From assembly GCF_020991005.1 (NCBI RefSeq), contig NZ_JAJLLW010000001.1, forward strand, positions 620,001-684,000: a stretch of 64,000 nucleotides of DNA. The letters run 5' to 3'. The position numbers and the translations under genes were made by a program. The stretch is from Halomonas sp. CUBES01. GTDB lineage: Bacteria > Pseudomonadota > Gammaproteobacteria > Pseudomonadales > Halomonadaceae. The number at the start of each line of letters is the position of its first letter. Within the stretch, counting starts at the first letter, position 1. Of this stretch, positions 17,668 to 26,341 are shown piece after piece. Under the pieces are notes generated by a model. The model ran no database searches. It was given only the letters and a program-made list of their open reading frames with translations, and had not been told where the DNA came from.

Positions 17668-18663
17668 ATGCAACTCACAGCGACTTTCAATCGTTTAGCC
17701 CTCGGTAGCGCCATCATGCTGGCGTCATTGGGATCCGCCCAGGCGCAGGAAGACGAGGTCAAGATTGGCTTTATCGTCAAAAAACCCGAGCAGGCGTGGT
17801 TTATCAATGAGCAAAAAGCGGCGACCGAGGTGGGCGAGGAGCTTGGCTTCGATGTCGTGCGGCTAGGTGGCGAAGACGGCCAGCAAGTGCTCAGCGCCAT
17901 CGATAACCTGTATTCACAGGGGGCAGAAGGGTTTGTGATTTGCCCGCCTGACGTGCGCCTGGGCCCCGCGATCATGAATCGCGCCGAGCAGTACGGCATG
18001 AAAGTGGTCACCGTGGACGATCAGTTCGTGGACTCAAGCGGTGAGCCCATGGAAGGCGTCCCGCACCTCGGTATGTCCGGCTACAAGATCGGCCAGCAGG
18101 TAGGCGATGCCATTGCCGACGAAATGGAAGCCCGCGGCTGGGACCCGGAAGAGGTGGCCGCGCTGCGCATTACCAACAATGAGCTGCCGACCGCCGTTGA
18201 GCGTACCGACGGTGCGACCGCTGCCCTGCTTGACGCTGGCTTCCCCGAGGACAACATCTTCGATGCGCCCCAGCAGAACAGCGACACCGCCAGCGCCTTC
18301 TCGGCCGCATCGCCAGTGCTTTCCCAGCACGGTGATTATGAGCACTGGGTGATCTACGCCCTCAACGAGGAGAGCGTGCTGGGGGGCGTCCGGGCTACCG
18401 AGCAGTACGGCCTGGAAGCCGACGATGTCATTGGCGTGGGTATCAACGGCTCCGGCGCCGCCTTTGCCGAGTTCTCCCGCGATAACCCCACCGGCTTTCA
18501 CGGCACGGTGGCGGTGAGTTCCACCATGCACGGTCGTCAGACCGCCGAAGACCTCTACCGCTGGATTACCGAAGACAAAGAGCCCCCGGCCAATACCGAA
18601 ACCTCCGGCACGCTGATGACGCGGGACAACTGGCAGGAAGTGCGCGAAGACCTGGGGCTGTAA
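17668..18663 (+). CDS. araF: L-arabinose ABC transporter, periplasmic binding protein
   Basis: A 331-residue protein with a signal peptide (about residues 1-26, ending AQAQ) and a periplasmic binding protein type I fold. It is collinear with E. coli AraF: KIGFIVKKPEQAWFINEQKAA at the start, EGFVICPPDVRLGPAIMNRAE, MKVVTVDDQF, ITNNELPTAVERT, and VLGGVRATEQ with GVGINGSGAAF. It binds L-arabinose, and in relatives D-galactose, and delivers it to AraGH. Start 17668 has an AGGAG site. A stem-loop right after the stop may keep its mRNA in excess over the downstream genes. Confidence 0.9.
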   Translation: MQLTATFNRLALGSAIMLASLGSAQAQEDEVKIGFIVKKPEQAWFINEQKAATEVGEELGFDVVRLGGEDGQQVLSAIDNLYSQGAEGFVICPPDVRLGPAIMNRAEQYGMKVVTVDDQFVDSSGEPMEGVPHLGMSGYKIGQQVGDAIADEMEARGWDPEEVAALRITNNELPTAVERTDGATAALLDAGFPEDNIFDAPQQNSDTASAFSAASPVLSQHGDYEHWVIYALNEESVLGGVRATEQYGLEADDVIGVGINGSGAAFAEFSRDNPTGFHGTVAVSSTMHGRQTAEDLYRWITEDKEPPANTETSGTLMTRDNWQEVREDLGL

Positions 18664-18683
18664 AGCCGCTGGCTTGCAAAACA

Positions 18684-18704
18684 GCTGGCCTGTCGCGGGC
18701 CAGC
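18684..18704 (+). promoter_or_regulatory. Intercistronic stem-loop after araF
   Basis: GCTGGCC pairs with GGCCAGC across a seven-base loop, with no following U-run. It sits between the binding-protein gene and the ATPase gene, the place where 3'-protecting hairpins often raise binding-protein mRNA. A similar hairpin lies after the cystine-binding protein gene at 45451. Confidence 0.5.
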
Positions 18705-18748
18705 GATCACGAACTGCTTGTTACGAACTATCTGCGGAGTGCTCTCGC

Positions 18749-20242
18749 ATGCCTGATCCATATCTACGTTTCGACGCCATCAGCGTCGTCTTCCCTGGGG
18801 TGCGCGCGCTGGATGGGGTGAGCTTTAACGCCCACGCCGGCCAGGTGCATGCCCTCATGGGCGAGAACGGCGCGGGCAAATCCACTCTGCTCAAGGTACT
18901 TAGCGGCGTCAACCGCGTGGCGGAAGGTGCGCTGTGGATCGAAGGCCAACGCCACGTGTTCAGCAACGCCCGGGAAGCGCTGCGCGAAGGGATCGCCATC
19001 ATTTACCAGGAGCTGACGCTCTCGCCCAATATGTCGGTGGCGGAAAACCTGCTGCTGGGGCAACTGCCCACGCAACGGGGATTTATTAACCGCCGCCAAC
19101 TGCGCGAGAAGGCGTTGGCAATCCTGGCCGACCTCGGTGAGGGGGATATTCACCCCTCGACCAAGGTGCGCGATCTCTCCATCGGCCAGCAGCAGATGAT
19201 CGAAATTGGCCGCGCCTTGCTGCGCGACGCCAAGGTCATCGCTTTCGATGAGCCGACCAGCAGTCTCTCCATTCAGGAAACGCGCCAGCTTAAGCGCATC
19301 GTCAAACGCTTGCGCGACGAGGGCCGCGTGGTGCTCTACGTGACCCACCGCATGGAAGAAGTGTTCGAGATGTGCGACGCGGTCACCATCTTCCGTGACG
19401 GTCAGCATATTCGCACCCATGAAGATATGTCGACGCTCAACCACGACATCCTGGTGAGTGAGATGGTGGGCCGGGATATCAACGACGTATACGGCTATCG
19501 TCCCCGTGAGCATGGTGACTTGATCCTGAACGTCGAGGAAATACAGGGACGCGGCCTCAATGCGCCGGTGAGCTTTTCCGTCAAGCGCGGTGAAGTGTTC
19601 GGGCTGTTTGGCCTGGTCGGCGCCGGGCGTAGTGAATTGCTGCGGCTGGTCTGCGGGGTCGAAGCTCCCAAGGCCGGCAGCGTGCAGTTCAACGGCGAAT
19701 CGCGACGTTTCAAAAGCCCGCAAGATGCCATTCGGGCCGGTATTGCCATGTGCCCGGAAGACCGTAAATCCCAGGGTATCTTCCCGGTGGCGAGCGTGGC
19801 CGACAACCTCAATATCAGCTGTCGGCGCTTTTTCAAACGCTGGGGCATGTTCCGACACCCCGGCCGTGAGCGGCGTAATGCCGAGTCGTACATCCAGCAA
19901 CTCAGCGTCAAGACGCCGGGGCCGCGTACGCCTATCGGCAAACTATCAGGCGGCAACCAGCAAAAGGTGATTCTTGCCCGCTGGCTCGCCGAAGAGATCG
20001 ATCTGTTCGTGATGGACGAGCCAACCCGAGGGATCGACGTCGGCGCGCGGCGAGAGATTTATTCGCTGCTCTACGACCTGGCCGAACAGGGCAAAAGCGT
20101 GGTGGTGATCTCCAGTGACCTGGCGGAAGTCAGCTCGATTTGCGACCGCATCGCCGTGATGCGCGACGGCGAACTGGTGGACATCGTGCCGCGGGAATCG
20201 GCCACGCCGGAGCGCCTGTTGGGGCTGGCGCTCCCCGCCTAA
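18749..20242 (+). CDS. araG: L-arabinose ABC transporter, ATP-binding protein
   Basis: A 497-residue sugar ABC ATPase with two nucleotide-binding domains, as in AraG/RbsA/MglA. The first has a full Walker A (GENGAGKST), a signature-like LSIGQQQMIEIGRAL and Walker [13 protein letters not shown]. The second has the degenerate P-loop GLVGAGRSE usual in this family and LSGGNQQKVILARWLAEEIDLFVMDEPTRGIDVG. It powers AraH at the inner membrane. ATG 18749 lies behind a GCGGAG site; an earlier in-frame start would run through the hairpin region and was rejected. Length is close to E. coli AraG. Confidence 0.92.
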   Translation: MPDPYLRFDAISVVFPGVRALDGVSFNAHAGQVHALMGENGAGKSTLLKVLSGVNRVAEGALWIEGQRHVFSNAREALREGIAIIYQELTLSPNMSVAENLLLGQLPTQRGFINRRQLREKALAILADLGEGDIHPSTKVRDLSIGQQQMIEIGRALLRDAKVIAFDEPTSSLSIQETRQLKRIVKRLRDEGRVVLYVTHRMEEVFEMCDAVTIFRDGQHIRTHEDMSTLNHDILVSEMVGRDINDVYGYRPREHGDLILNVEEIQGRGLNAPVSFSVKRGEVFGLFGLVGAGRSELLRLVCGVEAPKAGSVQFNGESRRFKSPQDAIRAGIAMCPEDRKSQGIFPVASVADNLNISCRRFFKRWGMFRHPGRERRNAESYIQQLSVKTPGPRTPIGKLSGGNQQKVILARWLAEEIDLFVMDEPTRGIDVGARREIYSLLYDLAEQGKSVVVISSDLAEVSSICDRIAVMRDGELVDIVPRESATPERLLGLALPA

Positions 20243-20311
20243 GCGGTTTTTAAAGACGCCGGTGCTTTCACAGCCATCGATTTTTCAGAACACACGTTCA
20301 GGACAACAACC

Positions 20312-21319
20312 ATGACAACCGACAATGTAACCCAAGAGGCGTCCCCCGCGCGTCCAGCAGGTCGCCAGGGGTTGATCAAGCCGCTACGCACGCTGCTGGA
20401 TACCTCGGGGCTGATCGCCATTTTCCTGCTGCTGTTTGTAGCGCTGGCGGTGCTCATCCCCGACTTTCTCACCGGCCGCAACATGGTCGGGCTACTCCTC
20501 TCGATCACCCTGATCGGCAGTTTGGCAACCACCATGATGCTGGTCTTGGCGCTGGGCGAGGTGGACCTTTCGGTGGCCTCCACCGTGGCCTTCGCGGGGG
20601 TCGTGGCGGCGGTCGTGACCTCCAGTACCGGTAGCGTTTTCATGGGCGTGATCGGGGGCGTTGTTGCCGGGGGCGCGGTAGGCGCGTTTAACGGGCTGGT
20701 GATTGCCAAGTTTGGCATCAACTCCTTGATTGCCACCCTGGCGGCGATGGAGTTTGTGCGTGGCCTGGCCTACATCACCTCCGGCGGCGACGCGGTGATG
20801 ATTACCGTGCCGGCCTTTTTTGACCTGGGCAGTGCCTCGTTTCTCGGCCTGACACTCCCGGTGTGGACCATGCTAGCCTGCTTCGTGATCTTCGGCGTGG
20901 TACTCAATATGACCAGCTTTGGGCGTAACGTGCTGGCCACCGGCGGTAACTCGGAAGCCGCCGCGCTTGCCGGGGTTAACGTGCGTCGACTCAAGATTAT
21001 TGTCTTCGGTCTCCAGGGCGTGGTGGCAGGCGTTGTCGGCGTGCTGCTGGCATCGCGCATGGGGCTGGGCGATCCCAATACCTCCATGGGGCTCGAGCTG
21101 GCGGTGATCTCCGCCTGTGTGCTGGGCGGCGTGGCGCTGTCGGGCGGCGTGGCGACGATTACCGGCGTGGTGGTCGGCGTGCTGATCATGGGCTGCGTTC
21201 AGAACGCTATGGGCCTGCTCAACGTTCCCACCTTTTACCAGTACCTGGTGCGCGGCGCGATCCTGCTGCTGGCGGTGATGTTCGACCGCTGGAAACAGAC
21301 CCGCCGTCAGCGGGGCTGA
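20312..21319 (+). CDS. araH: L-arabinose ABC transporter, permease
   Basis: A 335-residue permease of the ribose/xylose/arabinose class with about eight to ten membrane segments. Family features include the ALGEVDLSVASTVAFAGVV region, GAFNGLVIAKFGINSLIATLAAMEFVRGLAYITSGG, and ATGGNSEAAALAGVNV, the coupling segment that contacts the ATPase. It forms the translocation path for the sugar delivered by AraF. An AGGA site precedes the ATG, which lies 69 bases after araG in the same operon. Confidence 0.92.
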   Translation: MTTDNVTQEASPARPAGRQGLIKPLRTLLDTSGLIAIFLLLFVALAVLIPDFLTGRNMVGLLLSITLIGSLATTMMLVLALGEVDLSVASTVAFAGVVAAVVTSSTGSVFMGVIGGVVAGGAVGAFNGLVIAKFGINSLIATLAAMEFVRGLAYITSGGDAVMITVPAFFDLGSASFLGLTLPVWTMLACFVIFGVVLNMTSFGRNVLATGGNSEAAALAGVNVRRLKIIVFGLQGVVAGVVGVLLASRMGLGDPNTSMGLELAVISACVLGGVALSGGVATITGVVVGVLIMGCVQNAMGLLNVPTFYQYLVRGAILLLAVMFDRWKQTRRQRG

Positions 21320-21370
21320 CGCTCAAGCCTTATTTTATTCACATTTTTCCCGGTTTTACGGAGACTTATT

Positions 21371-23116
21371 ATGTCCCAGCGCCAGCGCCCCTTACGTTCC
21401 GCCGAGTGGTTCGGCACCGCCGACAAGAACGGCTTCATGTACCGCAGTTGGATGAAGAACCAGGGCATTCCCGACCATGAATTTCAGGGCAAGCCGATTA
21501 TCGGGATCTGCAACACCTGGTCGGAGCTGACGCCGTGCAACGCTCACTTCCGCAAGCTGGCGGAGCACGTCAAGCAGGGCATCCTGGAAGCGGGCGGCTA
21601 CCCGGTGGAGTTTCCGGTGTTCTCCAACGGTGAGTCCAACCTGCGCCCCACGGCCATGTTCACCCGCAACCTGGCCAGCATGGACGTGGAAGAAGCCATT
21701 CGCGGCAACCCCATGGACGGCGTGGTGCTGCTGGTGGGCTGCGACAAGACCACCCCGGCGCTGTTGATGGGCGCAGCGAGCTGCGATATTCCCACCATCG
21801 TGGTTACCGGCGGGCCGATGCTCAACGGCAAGCACAAGGGCAAGGATATTGGCTCGGGCACCGTGGTGTGGCAGCTCTCCGAGCAGGTCAAGGCCGGTGA
21901 CATATCGATGCACGACTTTATGGCCGCGGAAGCCGGCATGTCGCGCTCGGCGGGCACCTGCAACACCATGGGCACCGCCTCCACCATGGCCTGCATGGCC
22001 GAGTCGCTGGGCACCTCGCTGCCTCATAACGCCGCGATCCCGGCAGTGGACTCCCGCCGCTACGTGCTCGCCCACCTTTCGGGTAATCGCATCGTCGAGA
22101 TGGTCAACGAAGACCTCAAACTCTCCAAGATCCTCACCAAAGAAGCCTTCGACAACGCCATTCGCACCAACGCCGCCATCGGCGGATCTACCAATGCGGT
22201 AATCCACCTCAAGGCGATTGCCGGGCGCATTGGCGTGGATCTCACCATGGACGACTGGAGCCGGGTGGGGCGCGGCACGCCCACGGTGGTCGACCTGCAG
22301 CCCTCGGGGCGCTTTCTGATGGAGGAGTTCTACTACGCCGGTGGCCTACCTGCGGTGCTCAGACGTCTGGGCGAGGCCGACCGCCTGCCCTTCAAGGACG
22401 CCCTCACCGTCAGCGGCAAAACCTTGTGGGAGAACGTCCAGGATGCCCCGCTGTATAACGACGAGGTCATCCGCCCGCTGGACAACCCGCTTACCGCAGA
22501 CGGCGGTATCTGCGTCGTGCGCGGTAACCTCGCGCCCAACGGCGCGGTGCTCAAGCCCTCGGCGGCGAAAGCCGAACTCATGCAGCACCGCGGCCGCGCG
22601 GTGGTTTTCGAAGACTTCGACGACTACAAGGCGCGCATCAACGACCCGGACCTGGACGTCGAAGCCAACGACATCCTGGTCATGAAGCACTGCGGCCCGC
22701 GGGGCTACCACGGCATGGCCGAGGTAGGCAATATGGGCCTGCCGCCCAAGATCCTCGCCCAGGGGATTACCGATATGGTGCGCATCTCCGACGCCCGCAT
22801 GAGCGGCACCGCCTACGGCACCGTGGTGCTGCACGTTGCTCCGGAAGCCGCGGCGGGCGGCCCGCTGGCTGCCGTGCGCAACGGCGACTGGATCGAACTC
22901 GACTGCGCCAGTGGCCGACTGCACCTGGACATCAGCGACGAAGCGCTGGCCGCGCGCCTGGCCGAAAGCGACCCCACCGCCGCCTCGACGCTCATCGCCA
23001 GGCAGGGCGGCTACCGCCAGCTGTATATCGAGCGGGTGCTCCAGGCCGACGAAGGCTGCGACTTCGACTTCCTGGTCGGCTGCCGGGGGGCTGAGGTGCC
23101 GCGTCATTCGCATTGA
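21371..23116 (+). CDS. L-arabinonate dehydratase-type IlvD/Edd enzyme
   Basis: A 581-residue IlvD/Edd dehydratase close to L-arabonate dehydratases of Azospirillum and Rhizobium. Likely [2Fe-2S] ligands are Cys56 (ELTPCN), Cys124 (GCDKTTPA) and Cys197 (GTCNTMG). Lys126 is the expected carbamylated Mg2+ ligand and Ser478 (RMSGTAYG) the catalytic serine. It converts L-arabinonate (or D-fuconate/D-galactonate analogues) to the 2-keto-3-deoxy acid. It is the last gene of the mutarotase-araFGH operon, tying arabinose import to its breakdown. It differs clearly from the xylonate-type enzyme at 8000, so the cluster covers two sugar acids. Confidence 0.87.
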   Translation: MSQRQRPLRSAEWFGTADKNGFMYRSWMKNQGIPDHEFQGKPIIGICNTWSELTPCNAHFRKLAEHVKQGILEAGGYPVEFPVFSNGESNLRPTAMFTRNLASMDVEEAIRGNPMDGVVLLVGCDKTTPALLMGAASCDIPTIVVTGGPMLNGKHKGKDIGSGTVVWQLSEQVKAGDISMHDFMAAEAGMSRSAGTCNTMGTASTMACMAESLGTSLPHNAAIPAVDSRRYVLAHLSGNRIVEMVNEDLKLSKILTKEAFDNAIRTNAAIGGSTNAVIHLKAIAGRIGVDLTMDDWSRVGRGTPTVVDLQPSGRFLMEEFYYAGGLPAVLRRLGEADRLPFKDALTVSGKTLWENVQDAPLYNDEVIRPLDNPLTADGGICVVRGNLAPNGAVLKPSAAKAELMQHRGRAVVFEDFDDYKARINDPDLDVEANDILVMKHCGPRGYHGMAEVGNMGLPPKILAQGITDMVRISDARMSGTAYGTVVLHVAPEAAAGGPLAAVRNGDWIELDCASGRLHLDISDEALAARLAESDPTAASTLIARQGGYRQLYIERVLQADEGCDFDFLVGCRGAEVPRHSH

Positions 23117-23135
23117 TTAACTAAAACGAAAGGTG

Positions 23136-23240
23136 ATGATCACCAGGCTGGCCGCTAAGCACATTTTAGTGACGGTCGCGGCCACCGGCCTTGGCCTTGC
23201 TATCGTTAGCGTTCGCGAAGGTGGGCGTGCCTTTTGTTAA
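23136..23240 (+). CDS. Possible 34-residue small membrane peptide
   Basis: A short frame starts at ATG 23136, 19 bases after the dehydratase stop, with GAAAGG just upstream. It encodes a basic N-terminus (MITRLAAKH), one hydrophobic stretch (ILVTVAATGLGLAIVSV) and a short polar tail ending in Cys. The pattern suits a single-span membrane peptide. I do not recognise it. It could be a chance frame; only its ribosome site and membrane-like composition support it. Confidence 0.3.
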   Translation: MITRLAAKHILVTVAATGLGLAIVSVREGGRAFC

Positions 23241-23341
23241 CCCCCGCAAGCGACACCTGTTGGACACAGTTTATCGCTAGCAACATGGGCAATCGGACGC
23301 ATGTGCCACCGATAAACAGCTAATAGGGCCTCTGGCGGGAC

Positions 23342-23373
23342 AGTGCCGCGCGGGATGGGTGCGGCACTTTTAT
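23342..23373 (+). terminator. Rho-independent terminator
   Basis: AGTGCCGC (23342-23349) pairs with GCGGCACT (23361-23368) across an 11-base loop and is followed by TTTATTAT. It probably ends the mutarotase-araFGH-dehydratase operon. Bases 23241-23341 show no further gene. Confidence 0.65.
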
Positions 23374-23441
23374 TATAAGTTATTGATTTTAATTGGTTGA
23401 ATGTTTTTTGAAAAAATCCTGGCATGTCAGCTGCACTTACA

Positions 23442-23482
23442 GGGTAAGAACGGACAGGTAAGACGACCTAACGTTCTTACCC
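23442..23482 (+). promoter_or_regulatory. Long leader hairpin upstream of the acidic protein gene
   Basis: GGGTAAGAACG (23442-23452) pairs perfectly with CGTTCTTACCC (23472-23482). Inside the loop AGGT (23456-23459) can pair with ACCT (23466-23469), extending the stem. GGTAAGA occurs twice in direct orientation within it. It lies about 30 bases before the start codon, so it would be in the mRNA leader or serve as an operator. Confidence 0.55.
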
Positions 23483-23512
23483 AGAAAGTGAAGCCAAACA
23501 GGAGGCAGTATC

Positions 23513-23800
23513 ATGATGAAAACGGAATCTCTCAAGAAGCTAGGCATCCTCGGTGTATCTTTCGGTCTGATGGCCAGCCCGCTAGCCTTTGCTGACATGC
23601 ATGAAGAAGACGAGCAAAACCCTGCCCCGCAGGAAGAAACGATGGAGGATGAAGGCCAAGGTTCAATGAACTCCTTCGATTCTGAAGAGGAAGGTCAAGA
23701 CACCACCACTTATGAGGAAGAGGAAGAAGAGCAGGAAGATTGGGAAACAACAGAAGAGGAGGACGCTGGTTCCGATTCTGAAGAAGATTCTGACTGGTAA
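23513..23800 (+). CDS. Small, extremely acidic exported protein
   Basis: A 95-residue protein with a signal peptide (about residues 1-27, hydrophobic core GILGVSFGLMASPLAFA). The mature part of about 68 residues is very rich in Glu and Asp, including runs such as YEEEEEEQEDW and DSEEDSDW, with almost no basic residues and no predicted globular motif. AGGAGG at 23500-23505 sets the start (a second ATG follows at 23516). A hairpin precedes it and a terminator follows, so it is a stand-alone transcript. I do not recognise a family. A periplasmic polyanion for cation binding or osmotic buffering is only a guess. Confidence 0.7.
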   Translation: MMKTESLKKLGILGVSFGLMASPLAFADMHEEDEQNPAPQEETMEDEGQGSMNSFDSEEEGQDTTTYEEEEEEQEDWETTEEEDAGSDSEEDSDW

Positions 23801-23851
23801 TCCCTTTATGCCAGTTGCTTAATGCCTCAAATTCAATGCTGAGTTTCAAGT

Positions 23852-23870
23852 GCCCCGCCTCTGGTGGGGC
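23852..23870 (+). terminator. Candidate terminator after the acidic protein gene
   Basis: GCCCCGCC pairs with GGTGGGGC (one G-T pair) around a TCT loop and is followed by ATTTCGC. A strong stem with a weak U-run. Confidence 0.55.
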
Positions 23871-23881
23871 ATTTCGCATGT

Positions 23882-23896
23882 GCGATGAGTCATCGC
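23882..23896. promoter_or_regulatory. 15-bp palindrome GCGATGAGTCATCGC
   Basis: Perfect 7-bp arms around a central G, 116 bases upstream of the acyltransferase gene. It could be an operator for a dimeric regulator; no matching regulator is identifiable. Confidence 0.3.
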
Positions 23897-24012
23897 GCCG
23901 GGCACACTGCATCCGAAAGCGTTGAACCTGCAAGTAAGCACTGGGTTCATAATCGCCCCCAAATGCGGTATTAACTTATTGACTGAAAAGGATCAACACA
24001 GGAAATAAGGAC

Positions 24013-25128
24013 ATGCCGATGGCGATTGCCTGGAACGAAATGCCCCATCTACCCAAAGCGGACGGCCGCATTGACGCGATTGATCTAGCCCGTGGTATCG
24101 CGATCGGACTGATGATCGTCAGTCACACCGTCAGTGGATTAGTGGGCATCCGCAATGTGCCTGAATGGGGCATGGTGCCGATTCACTTTCTCACCAAGTT
24201 TTCCTCGTCGCTGTTTATTCTGGTGTTTGGCGTTGCCCTGGCCGTGGCGTTTCTCTCCCATGTTAATCGGGAAGACTGGCCCAAACGCCGCCTGAAACTC
24301 TGGCTGCGTGCGGTGGAGGTCTGGTTCTGGTACAAGGCGCTGCTGATCGTGGAAATGCTGCCGTTCAACACGCCGAGCGAGATCGTCGATGCGCTGCTCT
24401 ACGGTCGCTTTGGTATCTGGGTGGAAATTCTCGGCTTCTATGCCATCGCCCTGCTTTGGGTGCCGTTGATCCTGCCGCTGTGGGCGCGCGCCCCGTTGTG
24501 GGGTCGGCTGGCTGTCATCGCGCTGCTCGCCGCCCTGGCCGCCTGGCTGCAAGGGGTTTCATTCGGTGGCAATGACATCCTCAAGGCACTGCTGGTGGAT
24601 CATGAAGACCATTACGCCTGGGGCCAGCTCAGCCGCGCGCCGCTGATTCTACTAGGGCTGCTATTGGGCGAAGCGCTGCTGCGCTGTTCGGGCGACCAAT
24701 TGCTGAAACGTCGCCTCACGCTCACCTTGCTGGGTATGGGCGCGGTCATGATCGCCGGATTTTATGGCCTGGCGCTGGCTGGTGGTGACGTTTACGCTGC
24801 CATGTTGGCGGTCGCCAATAACGAGGGTAAACATCCTCCTGGCTTAGCCTTTATGCTGTTTAGCCTGGGCGGCGCGCTGGTGATATTCGCCCTGGCCCTG
24901 GCAGGTGGCGCCAAGGCGGCCCGGGCGCTTAAGCCCCTTACCCTGGTCGGCTCAGATGCGCTCAAGTCGTTTATTTTCCATATCGTGATGATTTTCCTGG
25001 TGCTGCGTTTCCTGTTGGAGGGCGAGGGCGACTACAGCTATCCACAGGCGCTTGGGATTGGCGGGCTATTAATTCTTGGCACGGCGGCGTGGATTTGGCT
25101 GACCCGCTGGATGGCTCAGCATCGTTAA
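24013..25128 (+). CDS. Membrane acyltransferase-like protein (DUF1624/heparan-alpha-glucosaminide N-acetyltransferase type)
   Basis: A 371-residue membrane protein with about ten hydrophobic segments. The N-terminal IDAIDLARGIAIGLMIVSHT block is typical of DUF1624 and related acyltransferase-3-like proteins. In these, an early His faces the membrane and takes part in acyl transfer across it. The presumed role is acetylation or acylation of an envelope sugar. The downstream serine hydrolase starts 26 bases after the stop on the same strand. The acceptor is unknown, and the exact family (DUF1624 versus OpgC-like) is uncertain. Confidence 0.7.
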   Translation: MPMAIAWNEMPHLPKADGRIDAIDLARGIAIGLMIVSHTVSGLVGIRNVPEWGMVPIHFLTKFSSSLFILVFGVALAVAFLSHVNREDWPKRRLKLWLRAVEVWFWYKALLIVEMLPFNTPSEIVDALLYGRFGIWVEILGFYAIALLWVPLILPLWARAPLWGRLAVIALLAALAAWLQGVSFGGNDILKALLVDHEDHYAWGQLSRAPLILLGLLLGEALLRCSGDQLLKRRLTLTLLGMGAVMIAGFYGLALAGGDVYAAMLAVANNEGKHPPGLAFMLFSLGGALVIFALALAGGAKAARALKPLTLVGSDALKSFIFHIVMIFLVLRFLLEGEGDYSYPQALGIGGLLILGTAAWIWLTRWMAQHR

Positions 25129-25154
25129 ACGCCAAGAAAACGGGGAGAAATGGT

Positions 25155-26252
25155 TTGCGACACTGGATGCAGCACGGACTTGTGGCGGTAGCGCTGCTGT
25201 TTGTACAACCCGCTCAAGCGGCAACATACGACGCGCATTGGTACCATGAGGTGGATAAACGTAGCGGCTGGCAAAGCGACCTTGATGCGCGCATGAGCGT
25301 ATTGGAAGAACGTTTCGCCGGTGATATTGGTGTCTACGTGCAAGACCTTGCCAGCGGTGAGGCCTACAGCTGGCAGGCTGATCAGCCCTGGTACCTCGCG
25401 TCGCTGATCAAGGTGCCGGTCGCGGCGGAAGTCTTGGGTGAGCGGATATCGACCCGCGAACGCCTCACACTGAACCAAAGCGATTACGTGGATGGCGCTG
25501 GGCCCACCAACTGGCACGACCCCGGCACGCCCATTTCGGTGGGGTACTTGCTAGAGCACATGATTACCGTGAGCGATAATACCGCCACGGACATGCTGAT
25601 TGACCGCGTTGGCCTGGATAACGTCAATCATCGCGCCCAGTCCATGGTGGCGGCCAACGGTGGTGACCCCGACGCGCTGGGGCCAATCTCCAAGCTGGTG
25701 AGCGTGCGTCAGGGTGTCTACGGTGAGCTCCATCCCGGGGCGCGTGAGCTTGGCGGCATGGATTTTATAAACCTCCGTCAGTCACCCGTGAGTCAGCGCC
25801 CTCGCGCCCTGGCGCAGCGACTTGGCGTAGAGCCTCATGCCCTCAATCAGCCTGACTACCATCACGCCTTTGACGCCTACCACGCCAGCGGCGAAAACGT
25901 CGGCACCTTGCGCGCCGTTGGCGACGTACTGGCAACGCTGTACCTTGGCACCATGCCCGACCTCCAGGGTACGCCTCGTGATGAGTTGCTTGCCCTGATG
26001 GCCAACACTACCTCCGGGGAAGCGCGGTTAAAGCAAGGGTTGGGTGACTGGGTGAGCTTTGCGCATAAAACCGGCACCCAGGACCGGCGCAGCTGCGATG
26101 CCGGGCTGGTGGAGAGAGATGACATGCCCAATGCCGCCTGGGCAGTGGTTGCCTGCACCCAGGGGCCCGACGCGGTCAGTGAACACGAGCGCGCGCTGGC
26201 AGGCGTCGGATTAGCCCTGCGACGCAGCGGTGCATTGGGCACACCCTGGTAG
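25155..26252 (+). CDS. Class A beta-lactamase-like serine hydrolase, exported
   Basis: 365 residues from a TTG start at 25155, chosen because GGGAGA lies 6-7 bases upstream and it gives a normal signal peptide ([22 protein letters not shown]). The active-site set of class A penicillin-recognising enzymes is present: Ser83-x-x-Lys86 (SLIK), SDN at 140-142 and KTG at 305-307. An omega-loop glutamate (ExxLN type) is not obvious in the expected place, so true beta-lactamase activity is doubtful. The spacing between SDN and KTG is longer than in classical enzymes. It may be a D,D-peptidase or esterase-like relative acting in the periplasm. Confidence 0.75.
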   Translation: MRHWMQHGLVAVALLFVQPAQAATYDAHWYHEVDKRSGWQSDLDARMSVLEERFAGDIGVYVQDLASGEAYSWQADQPWYLASLIKVPVAAEVLGERISTRERLTLNQSDYVDGAGPTNWHDPGTPISVGYLLEHMITVSDNTATDMLIDRVGLDNVNHRAQSMVAANGGDPDALGPISKLVSVRQGVYGELHPGARELGGMDFINLRQSPVSQRPRALAQRLGVEPHALNQPDYHHAFDAYHASGENVGTLRAVGDVLATLYLGTMPDLQGTPRDELLALMANTTSGEARLKQGLGDWVSFAHKTGTQDRRSCDAGLVERDDMPNAAWAVVACTQGPDAVSEHERALAGVGLALRRSGALGTPW

Positions 26253-26341
26253 CCAGCCGTTTGTTTACTGCCCGTGCTAAACTATCGCCCGCGCCATTCG
26301 CTATCAGCGGCTCACTTCAGCCGCTTTGTCAGGAGCCTGCC

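Noticed and set aside
18764..19900. Long minus-strand open frame opposite araG
   Set aside because: araG is unambiguous by motifs; the antisense frame is low-complexity and lacks a recognisable domain.
23720..23800. GAA/GAG-rich low-complexity stretch considered as a repeat array
   Set aside because: It is in frame and explained by the Glu/Asp run of the acidic protein; the units are irregular.
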